Below, piece by piece: positions 29,506 to 37,597 of a stretch of 43,617 nt of DNA. Both the position numbers and the translations under genes were made by a program. Source of the DNA: a virus; IMG/VR virus record IMGVR_UViG_3300009494_000007, positions 1 to 43,617 of that record; one strand, 5' to 3'. The notes beneath the pieces were generated by a model that saw nothing but the letters and a program-made list of their open reading frames with translations, made no database searches and had not been told where the DNA came from. Position 1 is the stretch's first letter, and each line of letters opens with the position of its first letter.

Positions 29506-29532
29506 AGGGGGAGGGGTACAACTCCTCCCCCT
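29506..29532 (+). terminator. Strong hairpin after the decoration-like gene
   Basis: AGGGGGAGG (29506-29514) pairs perfectly with CCTCCCCCT (29524-29532). No T-run follows, so it may protect the 3' end of a highly expressed message or be a partial terminator. Confidence 0.55.
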
Positions 29533-29549
29533 GGCTTGGGGGGGGAATT

Positions 29550-29822
29550 ATGGAAGCAAAAGGGCGATTTGCAGAATGGTTTGACGTTCGCCTCGACCGC
29601 GTTATCAACTTCCGCATAGAGGGCGGCGACGCCGTTGGGATTATAAATTACGGCATCGAGGGGTGTAAAAAGCGGCGGGTCAGCCTCGATCTTATCGCCG
29701 CGCCCGTTCATCTCAACGCCACACCCGCCGCGCTGCGCCTCATCGAGGAATACGCCGTTGACGTGGCGCAGTTTCAGGGGTGTGACCGTGTTACAGTTCA
29801 CGACGTCAGGGGGGTGATTTAA
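29550..29822 (+). CDS. Hypothetical protein in head-connector region
   Basis: 90 aa. Starts MEAKGRFAEWFDVRLDRVIN behind a G-rich site, with strands (VGIINYGIEG) and a helix (PAALRLIEEYAVDVAQF). The next gene's ATG overlaps its stop. Function not recognised. Confidence 0.55.
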   Translation: MEAKGRFAEWFDVRLDRVINFRIEGGDAVGIINYGIEGCKKRRVSLDLIAAPVHLNATPAALRLIEEYAVDVAQFQGCDRVTVHDVRGVI

Positions 29823-30097
29823 TGATAGGGCCAATGTCTCCAAAACATCTGGCGGCGTCCGGCGCTATCAAAGCCGGGCCGGGCGCGCTTTTTGCGTTGA
29901 CCCTAACCGCCGTGGGAGCCAATGCCACCGCCGTCGTCTATGACAATACGTCGGCGGCCGGTACTGTTATCTGGAAGTTGGCGGCGTTGGATGGCACAAG
30001 CAATACCGTCTCCCTGCCCAACGGCGCAGCCTTTGGCGTCGGGGCATACGCGGCTCTTACCGGAGCAGGCGCGACTCTGAGCGCGAGCTGCGCCTAA
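29822..30097 (+). CDS. Small beta-rich structural protein
   Basis: 91 aa, rich in Ala, Gly and Thr: GPGALFALTLTAVGANATAV, VYDNTSAAGTVIWKLAAL. The pattern resembles small head-decoration or stopper-type proteins frequent next to connector genes. It starts by TAATG overlap. Confidence 0.5.
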   Translation: MIGPMSPKHLAASGAIKAGPGALFALTLTAVGANATAVVYDNTSAAGTVIWKLAALDGTSNTVSLPNGAAFGVGAYAALTGAGATLSASCA

Positions 30098-30099
30098 CG

Positions 30100-30852
30100 A
30101 TGGCCGCCTACACGATGGCCGTGATGCTGGCCCAGGTTGACGTGCTAACTCAGGCCAACGACAACGACATAGCCGAAGCCGACCGCGAGGCGGCCATCCG
30201 CGCGGCGCTAGAACATTATAGCCGTGATTTCCCCCGCCAGTATGCGGCCGACTACACCGGCGACGGCGGGCGGTATTACGTGCTGAATGACACGGCCCTC
30301 ACGGATTGGGCTGACGGTTTCTCGCGCATCGTGCGCATCGAATACCCAGCCGAGGCAATCAGCGATGACGGCGCGCCGCAATACCTCGATCGCACCGACT
30401 GGGATCAGGATTATTTTGTAGAAGAGGGCACGGAACGAGCGCGCTATCTATACCTGCCCAGCCACTCCCCCGCAAGCACGGAGGCGATGCGCATCACCTA
30501 CACCATCCCCTACACGTTCACGGGGTCGGGGGCTGAAGAGGCCACCGACATCCCGTCTCAGAATTTTTACGCATTCTGTAACCTCGCCTCTGCCTACACG
30601 TGCCGAGTTATCGCCTCCAAATATAGCAAAATCGGCGATTCGACCCTCACCGTGGATAGCGCCAGTCACACAACGAAGGCGCAAGAGTTTGCCTCGCGGG
30701 CGCGTGAGCTTCAGACATTCTACCGTGAACAAATGGCGCTTCCTGACCCAGGCCAGGGCCAGGGGGCCGAGGCCGCCGCCGCCACGTTTGTGGATATCGA
30801 AACTGCACCCTCATACAGCGGGCGCGGCTGGCTCTACCACAGCAGGAGATAG
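30100..30852 (+). CDS. Head-tail connector (adaptor-like) protein
   Basis: 250 aa. An N-terminal helix bundle start (DREAAIRAALEHYSRDFP) is followed by a strand region (FSRIVRIEYPAEAI, MRITYTIPYTFTG) and a helical segment (FYAFCNLASAYTCRVIASKY) ending with long helix ARELQTFYREQMALP. Arrangement and position suit a gp6/gp15-like adaptor that docks under the portal. Assignment is by position and helix pattern. Confidence 0.6.
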   Translation: MAAYTMAVMLAQVDVLTQANDNDIAEADREAAIRAALEHYSRDFPRQYAADYTGDGGRYYVLNDTALTDWADGFSRIVRIEYPAEAISDDGAPQYLDRTDWDQDYFVEEGTERARYLYLPSHSPASTEAMRITYTIPYTFTGSGAEEATDIPSQNFYAFCNLASAYTCRVIASKYSKIGDSTLTVDSASHTTKAQEFASRARELQTFYREQMALPDPGQGQGAEAAAATFVDIETAPSYSGRGWLYHSRR

Positions 30853-30853
30853 C

Positions 30854-31378
30854 GTGGTTCTAAAGTTCGACATAGACGTCAGTGAGTTAGTTCCATTTAT
30901 GCGCGCGCTGGGCGCTGCTGACAAAGGCGTTGACCGCACAATTGAGAACGCCCTCGTTGCCGTGCTATCGGCGTTTCAGCAGGCGATCCTCGGACGCACG
31001 CCGGTGGGGGCTACGGGCGTGCTACGCTCCAGCCTCCAACCCGAAATCAGGCGCAATCCGTCGGGTGACGAACTGATCGGAGAATTGCTTTTTCAAGCTC
31101 CCTACGCCGAGGCCGTGGAAACCGGCGACCTGCACGGAGAATTTCCGACGCCCGCCGAGTTGGAATTATGGGTGGTGCGGAAATTGGGCGTGGCTTCTGG
31201 AAAGGCGGCTGTGAGCGCATCGCACGCCGTGGCCGCGTCTATCAAAAAGAAGGGCGGCATTCGCGCCGCCCGAATGGTTCAAGACGGCGTCGCCGCCGCG
31301 CGCTCGGCTGCTGAGGATATTTTTAGCGGCTTGGCGGATGACATCGCCGCCGAGATGCAAAAGGAATTAAACAAATGA
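30854..31378 (+). CDS. HK97 gp10-like head-tail joining or tail-completion protein
   Basis: 174 aa. The central FQQAILGRTPVGATGVLRSSL, then FQAPYAEAVETGDL and PTPAELELWVVRKLG match the HK97-gp10/minor tail family pattern. GTG 30854 lies one base after the upstream stop with AGGAGA upstream. It overlaps the next gene by four bases. The C-terminal helix (DIFSGLADDIAAEMQKEL) is typical. Confidence 0.7.
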   Translation: MVLKFDIDVSELVPFMRALGAADKGVDRTIENALVAVLSAFQQAILGRTPVGATGVLRSSLQPEIRRNPSGDELIGELLFQAPYAEAVETGDLHGEFPTPAELELWVVRKLGVASGKAAVSASHAVAASIKKKGGIRAARMVQDGVAAARSAAEDIFSGLADDIAAEMQKELNK

Positions 31379-32925
31379 CCTTCCCCTTCACCTCAGTTCT
31401 GGATGCATTCACCCGTAGCGACGCTGTCACGCTGGGAGACTCCTGGGGCGTGGTGACGGGATACTCCCCCCTATTGGTAGATACGAACGCGGCGGGATAC
31501 AGCAGCTATCCGGCGTTTCAATATTATGCCACGTCCCAAGATCGCAATCAAGAAGTTTACGCGACCGTAAAAAACACGTTGGCGACCGTCGGCGATGTGG
31601 TCTTTTTGGGTCTTCGTCTTACGAATCCCACAACGTCGCCGGACGGCTACCGCATTGAGTTTCGGCAGCTGGGTGGCGCGATCAGTGCCTATCTAGTGCG
31701 CGAGGGCACGGGGGATGTAAACGCAACCGCTCTGAGCCTCGGCGTGACCGCCTTCACCTCCGGCGACAAAATCGGAGCCACCGCGCAAGGCACCGTGATC
31801 AGGGCGTTTTTCTACAACAGCGCGGCGACGGTTCCCGCGTGGGCCGAGGTGGGCAAATGGACATCGGCGACGCATCAGGCGAACGGGTACATCGGCGCTG
31901 GGTTTCGCAGCACCGCCGGGAATTGCGCGCCAGTCACGCTCGCAGTTAGCGCTGCGACTATCCCCATCAATGTGTTTAGCGGCGTTGAGGGTGGCGCAGA
32001 ATTACGAACTGCCACGTGGAACGGGCGTAGCGCGGTGTATACAATCAGCACACAATCGACGCGCGACCATACCATCTTAGGTTCGTCGGTGGCCCTCGGG
32101 GAATTTTCTGACCCCTACCTGACTGGTACATTTGTGGCCGCCACGGATTACACGCTCCACGTGGAGATCGAGGACGTGTCATACGCAGAGGCTCGCGGGC
32201 CAAACTGTCGGGTATCAACCCTGACCGATGACGACACAGTAACCGCCGCCACGACCACGGTGGATTTCACCGGCCCCACCGGGCCGGGGAATTGGGATTT
32301 GTTTTATATCCGCATTGACACGCCACACGCCGCCGACCTGGACACAAGTTCACTCGCAGGCACGTGGCGCGTGACGGTGTTGCCTCGCGCCTGCTCCCTA
32401 AGTGCGGTCGCGCTGCTGGATGACTTCGGCGGCGGTTACTCGCAGGCGGCCCGCGAAGACGCGATCAGAACCGATATTCAAGACGTGCTCGACACCATCG
32501 GTGACCTCGGAGCCAACGTGTACAACTACGAGCGCTGGGCTGTGCATAACGATGACGTTTTGGCTTTGGCGATGGAGTCAGTGGACGGCACCAACAGGCT
32601 GCGCATTTTCTGGCTCAAATTGGACTCCATCACCCCGGAGATGATGACGTTCCAGGATGGCGCCGCGGGCGGCTACTTGCGCAATTATGCCTACCGCGTG
32701 CGCGGATGGGTGGGGCTGAAAGACGACGACGCCACGGAGTTGGACGCGGTGGCGCTGGGCGGCGATCTTATAGACGCCCTAGACGGCGCGACCACATTGC
32801 ACGACGGGCAAAACTATTATCACGCCACGCCCGCCACGCTGCTCATCCCGGAGCCGCGTCTTTTCTCCGGCTATTTATCGCACTATGTTGAGGTGAGTTT
32901 GACTGTGAGTGATTGGAATGCGTAA
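31375..32925 (+). CDS. LamG-like adhesion domain fused to tail-terminator-like domain
   Basis: 516 aa. Residues ~1-195 resemble a concanavalin/LamG-like lectin sandwich (DAFTRSDAVTLGDSWGVVTG, YRIEFRQLGGAISAYLV, ANGYIGAGFRSTAGNCAPVT). A middle beta domain covers ~200-340. The C-terminal ~150 residues (REDAIRTDIQDVLDTIGDLG, VYNYERWAVHNDDVLALAM, RLRIFWLKLD, HYHATP-type region) look like a siphophage tail terminator in the position expected for that protein. A sugar-binding module attached to the neck would be unusual. Confidence 0.6.
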   Translation: MTFPFTSVLDAFTRSDAVTLGDSWGVVTGYSPLLVDTNAAGYSSYPAFQYYATSQDRNQEVYATVKNTLATVGDVVFLGLRLTNPTTSPDGYRIEFRQLGGAISAYLVREGTGDVNATALSLGVTAFTSGDKIGATAQGTVIRAFFYNSAATVPAWAEVGKWTSATHQANGYIGAGFRSTAGNCAPVTLAVSAATIPINVFSGVEGGAELRTATWNGRSAVYTISTQSTRDHTILGSSVALGEFSDPYLTGTFVAATDYTLHVEIEDVSYAEARGPNCRVSTLTDDDTVTAATTTVDFTGPTGPGNWDLFYIRIDTPHAADLDTSSLAGTWRVTVLPRACSLSAVALLDDFGGGYSQAAREDAIRTDIQDVLDTIGDLGANVYNYERWAVHNDDVLALAMESVDGTNRLRIFWLKLDSITPEMMTFQDGAAGGYLRNYAYRVRGWVGLKDDDATELDAVALGGDLIDALDGATTLHDGQNYYHATPATLLIPEPRLFSGYLSHYVEVSLTVSDWNA

Positions 32926-33967
32926 AATTCTGATAGCCTACCCCGGCCCGACTCACAGTACATTCGATGTGGCGACGGGCTATGACAAGGCGCTGCGCAG
33001 CATAGGGCATAGCGTGGTAAGTTTTCAATACCATAACTACATCCGTTTTTACTCCGAGTCGCTATCCAACTGGCGGGGACTTGGATTGACGACGTACGCC
33101 GGGGGCGAACAAGACGCCTATATTTTGGCCTCTGAGCGGCTGGCGCTTCACGTGGTGGATTTCGTGCCTGACGTGGTGTTGATCATCAGCGGGGTCGAAT
33201 TGCATAAGCGCGCCTACGATCTCATTGCCCGTCTTCGGGTTCCTATGATCTTGCTATGCACGGAAAGTCCGTATCAAGATGCACAGCAGATCAGGGTGGC
33301 TACGCTGGGACACGCCTCGGCGATTTTGACCAACGAGCGCAATAGCGCCGAGGCTCTTGCATCAGCAACGAATCTTCCGGTGCGTTACCTTCCCCACAGT
33401 TATGACCCAGAGCGACATCGCCCCGGCCTCGTAACTCAGGGGCCGACATCATCCGTGTTTTTTCACGGTACGCTGTGGCCCGAGCGCGCGGAGATGCTGG
33501 ACGGGCTCCGGGATATACCGGGGGCCGCCATTTCTGGATGGGATATGCGCGGGGTCAACGAGCAGCGCGACGGCGACTATATCGATAACGAAGAGCTGGC
33601 GGCGCTCTATCGGAGCGCGGTTATATGTGTGAATCATCACCGCCAAATGCGACTAAAACCGGGCGATCAGATAACCGCCGGAGACGCCTGGAGCCTGGGC
33701 CCACGCGCCTACGAGATTGCAGCGTGTGGCGGCTTCCAGGTATGCGATAACACGCGCGGCGAGCTCAGGGCCGTGTTCGGCGGCAGCGTGCCAACATACG
33801 ACACCGCCGCCGAATTGCGCGCGCTGGTTGTGCGCTACCTGGCCGACTCAGATGAACGGGCACGCCTGACCGCGCTTCAAGGCGCAGCGATGCGCGGGTG
33901 TACTTTTGATAATCGGGCGGCCGACATTGTCGCCCCCCTAATTGAGGAGGTTTGCAATGGCAGATGA
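32918..33967 (+). CDS. CgeB-like glycosyltransferase (GT-B fold)
   Basis: 349 aa. N-terminal Rossmann half: MRKILIAYPGPTHSTFDVAT, then FVPDVVLIISGVELHKRAYD. C-terminal half with the family's nucleotide-sugar binding pattern: GDAWSLGPRAYEIAACGGFQ, DNTRGELRAVFG and a final ADSDERARLTALQG with TFDNRA. It would transfer a sugar to a protein or other acceptor. It lies between the tail terminator and tail tube genes, so a virion-protein target is plausible. ATG 32918 overlaps the upstream stop; GTG 32909 is an alternative. Confidence 0.8.
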   Translation: MRKILIAYPGPTHSTFDVATGYDKALRSIGHSVVSFQYHNYIRFYSESLSNWRGLGLTTYAGGEQDAYILASERLALHVVDFVPDVVLIISGVELHKRAYDLIARLRVPMILLCTESPYQDAQQIRVATLGHASAILTNERNSAEALASATNLPVRYLPHSYDPERHRPGLVTQGPTSSVFFHGTLWPERAEMLDGLRDIPGAAISGWDMRGVNEQRDGDYIDNEELAALYRSAVICVNHHRQMRLKPGDQITAGDAWSLGPRAYEIAACGGFQVCDNTRGELRAVFGGSVPTYDTAAELRALVVRYLADSDERARLTALQGAAMRGCTFDNRAADIVAPLIEEVCNGR

Positions 33968-34355
33968 TAGAGCGATTCACGGGAAAAACGCCAAGATTAT
34001 TATCGACGGGACGGATCTCGAAGGGCCAAACGCGTGGGACATTTCCCTTTCTACTGACGCGGTAGAGACGGACGATTTTGGCGATGTCTGGAAGGCCAAC
34101 GTGCCGGGCATTTCGTCGGCTTCTGGCAGTATTTCCGGCTGGCAGTGGCAAAACAAACGCGTGCTAATGGACGCCGTCACCGGGCAGGCGGCCCTGACTA
34201 TTTTTCTGTATCCCGACTCCGACGACCTCACGAATTATTGGACGTGCTCCGCCGTGTTCGGCGGCTACTCTGGCAGCGGCAGCACTAGCGCGGCGGTGGC
34301 AGGCAGTGCGACTTGGGTATCTGATGGGACGCTCACCGCAACGGGATTTGCATAA
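33957..34355 (+). CDS. Major tail (tube) protein
   Basis: 132 aa with GAGGAGG well placed before ATG 33957. GKNAKIIIDGTDLEGPNAWD, ISLSTDAVETDDFGDVWKA, SISGWQWQNKRVLMD and ALTIFLYPDSDD form the strand pattern of siphophage tail-tube proteins, which stack as hexamers around the tape measure. It lies directly before the frameshifted chaperones and tape measure, the canonical order. Confidence 0.75.
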   Translation: MADDRAIHGKNAKIIIDGTDLEGPNAWDISLSTDAVETDDFGDVWKANVPGISSASGSISGWQWQNKRVLMDAVTGQAALTIFLYPDSDDLTNYWTCSAVFGGYSGSGSTSAAVAGSATWVSDGTLTATGFA

Positions 34356-34738
34356 TGGCTACGGCAAAAAGATTTAGCAGGTTTATCGAAGTGCGCGCCA
34401 CCGAAGATGAGGAAATTCACGAACTCCGGCCAGATGGCGTGGTGAAGTTTCGGCGCGTGCTGAAACGGAAACCGTGGTTTCAGTTGGTCGGCGCAATGGA
34501 TGCGCTCGGCAAAATCTTCGACGGTGAGCGGGTGGATATTCGCCTGATGGAGTCTGCGCTAGAGGCGGCTATGCCCATCATAGCGCAGTGCATCACGGGG
34601 TGGAACTGGGTCGACCTGGATGACGAAAGGCCGCTCTCCCCGACGGCCACCACCATCACCAATGAACTTAGTCCAATCATCGAGCAGGTTTGGCTCATCA
34701 CCGCTGCGAGTGAGGCGTATTTCAACGAAAAAAACTGA
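34355..34738 (+). CDS. Tail assembly chaperone (gpG-like), upstream product
   Basis: 127 aa, starting at the TAATG overlap with the tail tube gene. Helical C-terminal half (VDIRLMESALEAAMPIIAQ, ELSPIIEQVWLITAASEAYF). Its final codons GAA AAA AAC TGA contain a canonical slippery heptamer. The protein should coat the tape measure before tube polymerisation. Confidence 0.8.
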   Translation: MATAKRFSRFIEVRATEDEEIHELRPDGVVKFRRVLKRKPWFQLVGAMDALGKIFDGERVDIRLMESALEAAMPIIAQCITGWNWVDLDDERPLSPTATTITNELSPIIEQVWLITAASEAYFNEKN

Positions 34739-35031
34739 TTGACGCGGTATACCGGCAACGATACGAAAACGGGCCGCCGGTGGCGGAGTTGCTGGAATAT
34801 CGCGCGCTCTCAGAATTTGGGTGGACTCAGCACGATTACGACGAAGCCGATCAGGTGCGACTTGGGCGCGTGATGACCGCGATCAGCGTGGCGCGCGCGT
34901 TGGAGCACTCGGACAGCGGCGCCACGTTGAGCGATGGTGAAAGTGAGCTTCTGGGCCGCGTCCTGGATGGGCAAAAATCCAGCGTCTCCGGAAACCTGGG
35001 CGCATTTGCGACGGCCATACGGGGGGAGTGA
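34355..35031 (+). CDS. Frameshifted tail chaperone (gpGT-like) made by -1 slip at 34729-34735
   Basis: After a -1 slip on A-AAA-AAC the ribosome continues from 34735 as LIDAVYRQRYENGPPVAELL, then YRALSEFGWTQHDYDEADQV, and ends at 35031, adding about 98 residues. The downstream frame is open across the junction and contains the T-domain pattern (helix, W, helix) expected for gpGT. A hairpin CCGCC-GGT-GGCGG lies about 40 nt downstream. The arrangement immediately before the tape measure gene is conserved in siphophages. A separate GTG start at 34780 is less likely. Confidence 0.8.
34729..34735 (+). promoter_or_regulatory. Programmed -1 frameshift site A-AAA-AAC
   Basis: The heptamer is in the correct X-XXY-YYZ register with the upstream frame (GAA AAA AAC), followed directly by the zero-frame stop TGA at 34736. 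Confidence 0.85.
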
Positions 35032-35034
35032 TTA

Positions 35035-36438
35035 ATGGCAAATGTTGGCGTTATCATCACGGCGAAAGAACAAATCTCGGCGGCGACGCGCAAAGCCGCC
35101 GCTTCTTTGCGTGGCCTGTCGTCGGGTACCAGGAAGCTGGCGAGGGCATTTACCAAAGTGCGCGGGGCCGCTGGCGCCGCGGTCGGTGCAATCAAGTCGG
35201 TTGCCTCACGTGCGATGGGGGCGGCTAAAATCCTGGGGGGGGTGCTGCTCGGCGCGGTCGTGGGCCTGGTGGGAGTTTTCTCGCTGCTGAAAAATGGTCT
35301 CGGCGCAATGCGAGAAAGCGTCGAGCGAGTAACGGAGGGTAGCGGTGGCGGGGGGATGGCTGGGGCAATGGACGCCGCCGCCGAGTCAAGCGAACAGATG
35401 GGTTCGTCTGTCGCTGCCACCGCTGCCGCCCTCGATGACGCGGGGCGCAAAATAGATATCACGCTCGGTGCATTTGGCGCCGTGGGGGCCGGGTTTACGC
35501 AACGCGCCGGGGCCGCGCTCGAGGATACCAAAACGATGGCCGACAAAGCGACGGCGGCAGCGGGCGCGGCGACGAAGTCGCTTGGCGACGCCGACTCTGC
35601 GTTGGGCGGTACCTCCGTGCGTCTCTCAGATTTCGGCGCGGCGTTGGACAGGATCGCCGCATCGTTCCAGGGGGCCAAAGACAAAATTATGGTCGCTATC
35701 GCCGGGGCGCTCACTCCAGCGTTGTTGGAGTTTGCTGGCATCCTCGAAGGCCCGGCATTTCAAAAATTCGTGGATATGCTAGCCAACGAATTAGCCGAGG
35801 CTGCCGAAGACGTTTCGGACTGGCTCATCAATACCGGCATCCCCGCGTTCGAAGATTTCCTGGAAGCGGTGGAAAACTCCGGGGGTGTGCTGAAATTCAT
35901 CGAGGGGCAGTGGCGCGAGTTTAAGCGAAAACTAAACGTCATTCTGCTGGGCATCGCCGCCATAATTATCTTGCCCATTGAAAACATTGTCAGGGTGTGG
36001 GGGAAAAACTGGCGCGACCTGAAATGGATTGTGTCAACGTCGATCCAGATGCTAAAGGACAAATTCAGGGAGCTGTCAGAAAGAGTCAATGGGATTTTTA
36101 TGGACATCGGGGACGCGCTCGCCAACCCGTTCGCGCACCTGGAGGACATAGTCAATTCGGTGTTTGAAATTATTAGAGGGGGACTCGGCAGACTACCGCC
36201 GTGGTTTTTGAAAATCATCGGCGGCTTCGGGGGTAGCGATGATGGCGGCGGCAGCGGAGGTGATTGGGAAGCTCAAAGCGCGCGAGACCCTGGCGGGCGA
36301 AACGGGACGGGCGCGCAGATTAATGTTTATGTCAACGCGCCACCCGGCTCGAACCCGCGAGCATTTGGGGCCGGGGTCGCTAACGGAATGTTACAGGAAC
36401 TCAGACGGCGCGGCGGGCGCGTGCCCACGCTGGCATAG
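35035..36438 (+). CDS. Tail tape measure protein
   Basis: 467 aa, short for this class. Long helices and hydrophobic segments: AKILGGVLLGAVVGLVGVFS (~67-86), LNVILLGIAAIIILPIENIV (~302-321). Gly/Ala-rich helical middle, and a C-terminal Gly-rich segment leading to INVYVNAPPGSNPRAFG. At about 0.15 nm per residue the tail would be near 70 nm (rule-of-thumb inference). Start follows a G-rich ribosome-binding site. Confidence 0.8.
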   Translation: MANVGVIITAKEQISAATRKAAASLRGLSSGTRKLARAFTKVRGAAGAAVGAIKSVASRAMGAAKILGGVLLGAVVGLVGVFSLLKNGLGAMRESVERVTEGSGGGGMAGAMDAAAESSEQMGSSVAATAAALDDAGRKIDITLGAFGAVGAGFTQRAGAALEDTKTMADKATAAAGAATKSLGDADSALGGTSVRLSDFGAALDRIAASFQGAKDKIMVAIAGALTPALLEFAGILEGPAFQKFVDMLANELAEAAEDVSDWLINTGIPAFEDFLEAVENSGGVLKFIEGQWREFKRKLNVILLGIAAIIILPIENIVRVWGKNWRDLKWIVSTSIQMLKDKFRELSERVNGIFMDIGDALANPFAHLEDIVNSVFEIIRGGLGRLPPWFLKIIGGFGGSDDGGGSGGDWEAQSARDPGGRNGTGAQINVYVNAPPGSNPRAFGAGVANGMLQELRRRGGRVPTLA

Positions 36439-36448
36439 AGGGGGACAG

Positions 36449-37597
36449 ATGATAGTTTTTGGCTTTGCGGACGATTTTAATGATCTTGGAGAGACGCTGA
36501 CCGGCGACAATCCATTCGCCACCAACGTCCGGCAGTCGCTCCCGAAGTCACGCTCACCAGTAACGCAAAAAGTCGGCGGCGCGTCGGGAGTTTTTGACTA
36601 TTACGGGGATGCCGCCTGGCCGACCAACGCCTATACGTTATCGCTGACGTTTGACCTGCGAGGATATACCGCCGCAGACGCAGAGGAGCGTGCGCGGGAG
36701 CTTATTGATGATTTGGTACTCAAAGGCCGATCCCGGCTGTGGTTTGTTTCGCAGGACGATTACAGCAGCGAGATGCACGGCTCCATTGTCACAAACCCGA
36801 CGGTGGGCACGATTTCCGGCACCGTGCGCGAAGGCGTGTCGCCGATCAATTCGCGCGTTACCATCGAAAATAGCGCCGGGGATATAATCCGCTCCATAAG
36901 CGGAAACGCCGCCGGTGGCTACTCCGTTACTGCCCCCCCAGGAACATACACCGCCCGCGCTCGCTACTGGAGAACCGATAGCCAAATATACGGCGAAGTC
37001 ACGCGCACCGGCATCGCCGTTACGGCTGGCAACACCACCTCCGGGCAAGATTTGACCCTCGCCACCAATGCGGTGACTCGTACCCACAGATGGGCGTGGG
37101 CCAAACTGACGGCAGCTGATGAACCCATCGCCATTCACGGCGATCCGCGCGCCGTGCAAATGTCCCTCGAATTCACGATGACCGAGGGCGTGATGTACAG
37201 CGGTCACGAATACGCGATTGAGAAACTCGAGGCCGCTGCCAAAACGTTTGACCTTGCGATGATCGGCACGGCCAACGCGCCGCTATCTGTATGGCTGGCG
37301 GCGAGCGGGGGGAATGCAATCACCGCCTCGCGCCTGACCAACGATGACGCGAGCACTTACGTGAATTATGCCGGCTCAATCGCCTCCGGGAAGCGGCTCA
37401 AAATTGAGAGCGACGCCTACAGTGTCAAAAATGACGACGTGGCGGATTATGCAAACCTGAGTGTGGCAACTGGGCAGGTACTGTGGGCATACATCGAACC
37501 GACGACAGGCGGTTCGCAGCAATTCACGCTCTCGCTAACTCAGGCCGTAGAAGATTACGTGCTCAACCTGGCTTATCGCGATGTGTACGAGTTATGA
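36449..37597 (+). CDS. Distal tail (Dit)-like protein with inserted Ig-like repeat domain
   Basis: 382 aa. The N-terminus (MIVFGFADDFNDLGETLTGD, QKVGGASGVFDYYGDAAWP) and YTLSLTFDLRGYTAADAEER recall distal tail proteins that cap the tube. Residues ~118-200 form a carboxypeptidase-regulatory-like beta sandwich (TISGTVREGVSPINSRVTIE, GGYSVTAPPGTYTARARYW). The C-terminal part contains MSLEFTMTEGVMYSG and a beta domain. AGAGGGGGAC precedes the start; the end overlaps the next gene by ATGA. Confidence 0.65.
   Translation: MIVFGFADDFNDLGETLTGDNPFATNVRQSLPKSRSPVTQKVGGASGVFDYYGDAAWPTNAYTLSLTFDLRGYTAADAEERARELIDDLVLKGRSRLWFVSQDDYSSEMHGSIVTNPTVGTISGTVREGVSPINSRVTIENSAGDIIRSISGNAAGGYSVTAPPGTYTARARYWRTDSQIYGEVTRTGIAVTAGNTTSGQDLTLATNAVTRTHRWAWAKLTAADEPIAIHGDPRAVQMSLEFTMTEGVMYSGHEYAIEKLEAAAKTFDLAMIGTANAPLSVWLAASGGNAITASRLTNDDASTYVNYAGSIASGKRLKIESDAYSVKNDDVADYANLSVATGQVLWAYIEPTTGGSQQFTLSLTQAVEDYVLNLAYRDVYEL

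Noticed and set aside
34780-35031. A separate 83-aa gene starting at GTG 34780
   Set aside because: The frame is open upstream to the slippery site and continues the chaperone in the -1 frame; no good ribosome-binding site precedes the GTG.
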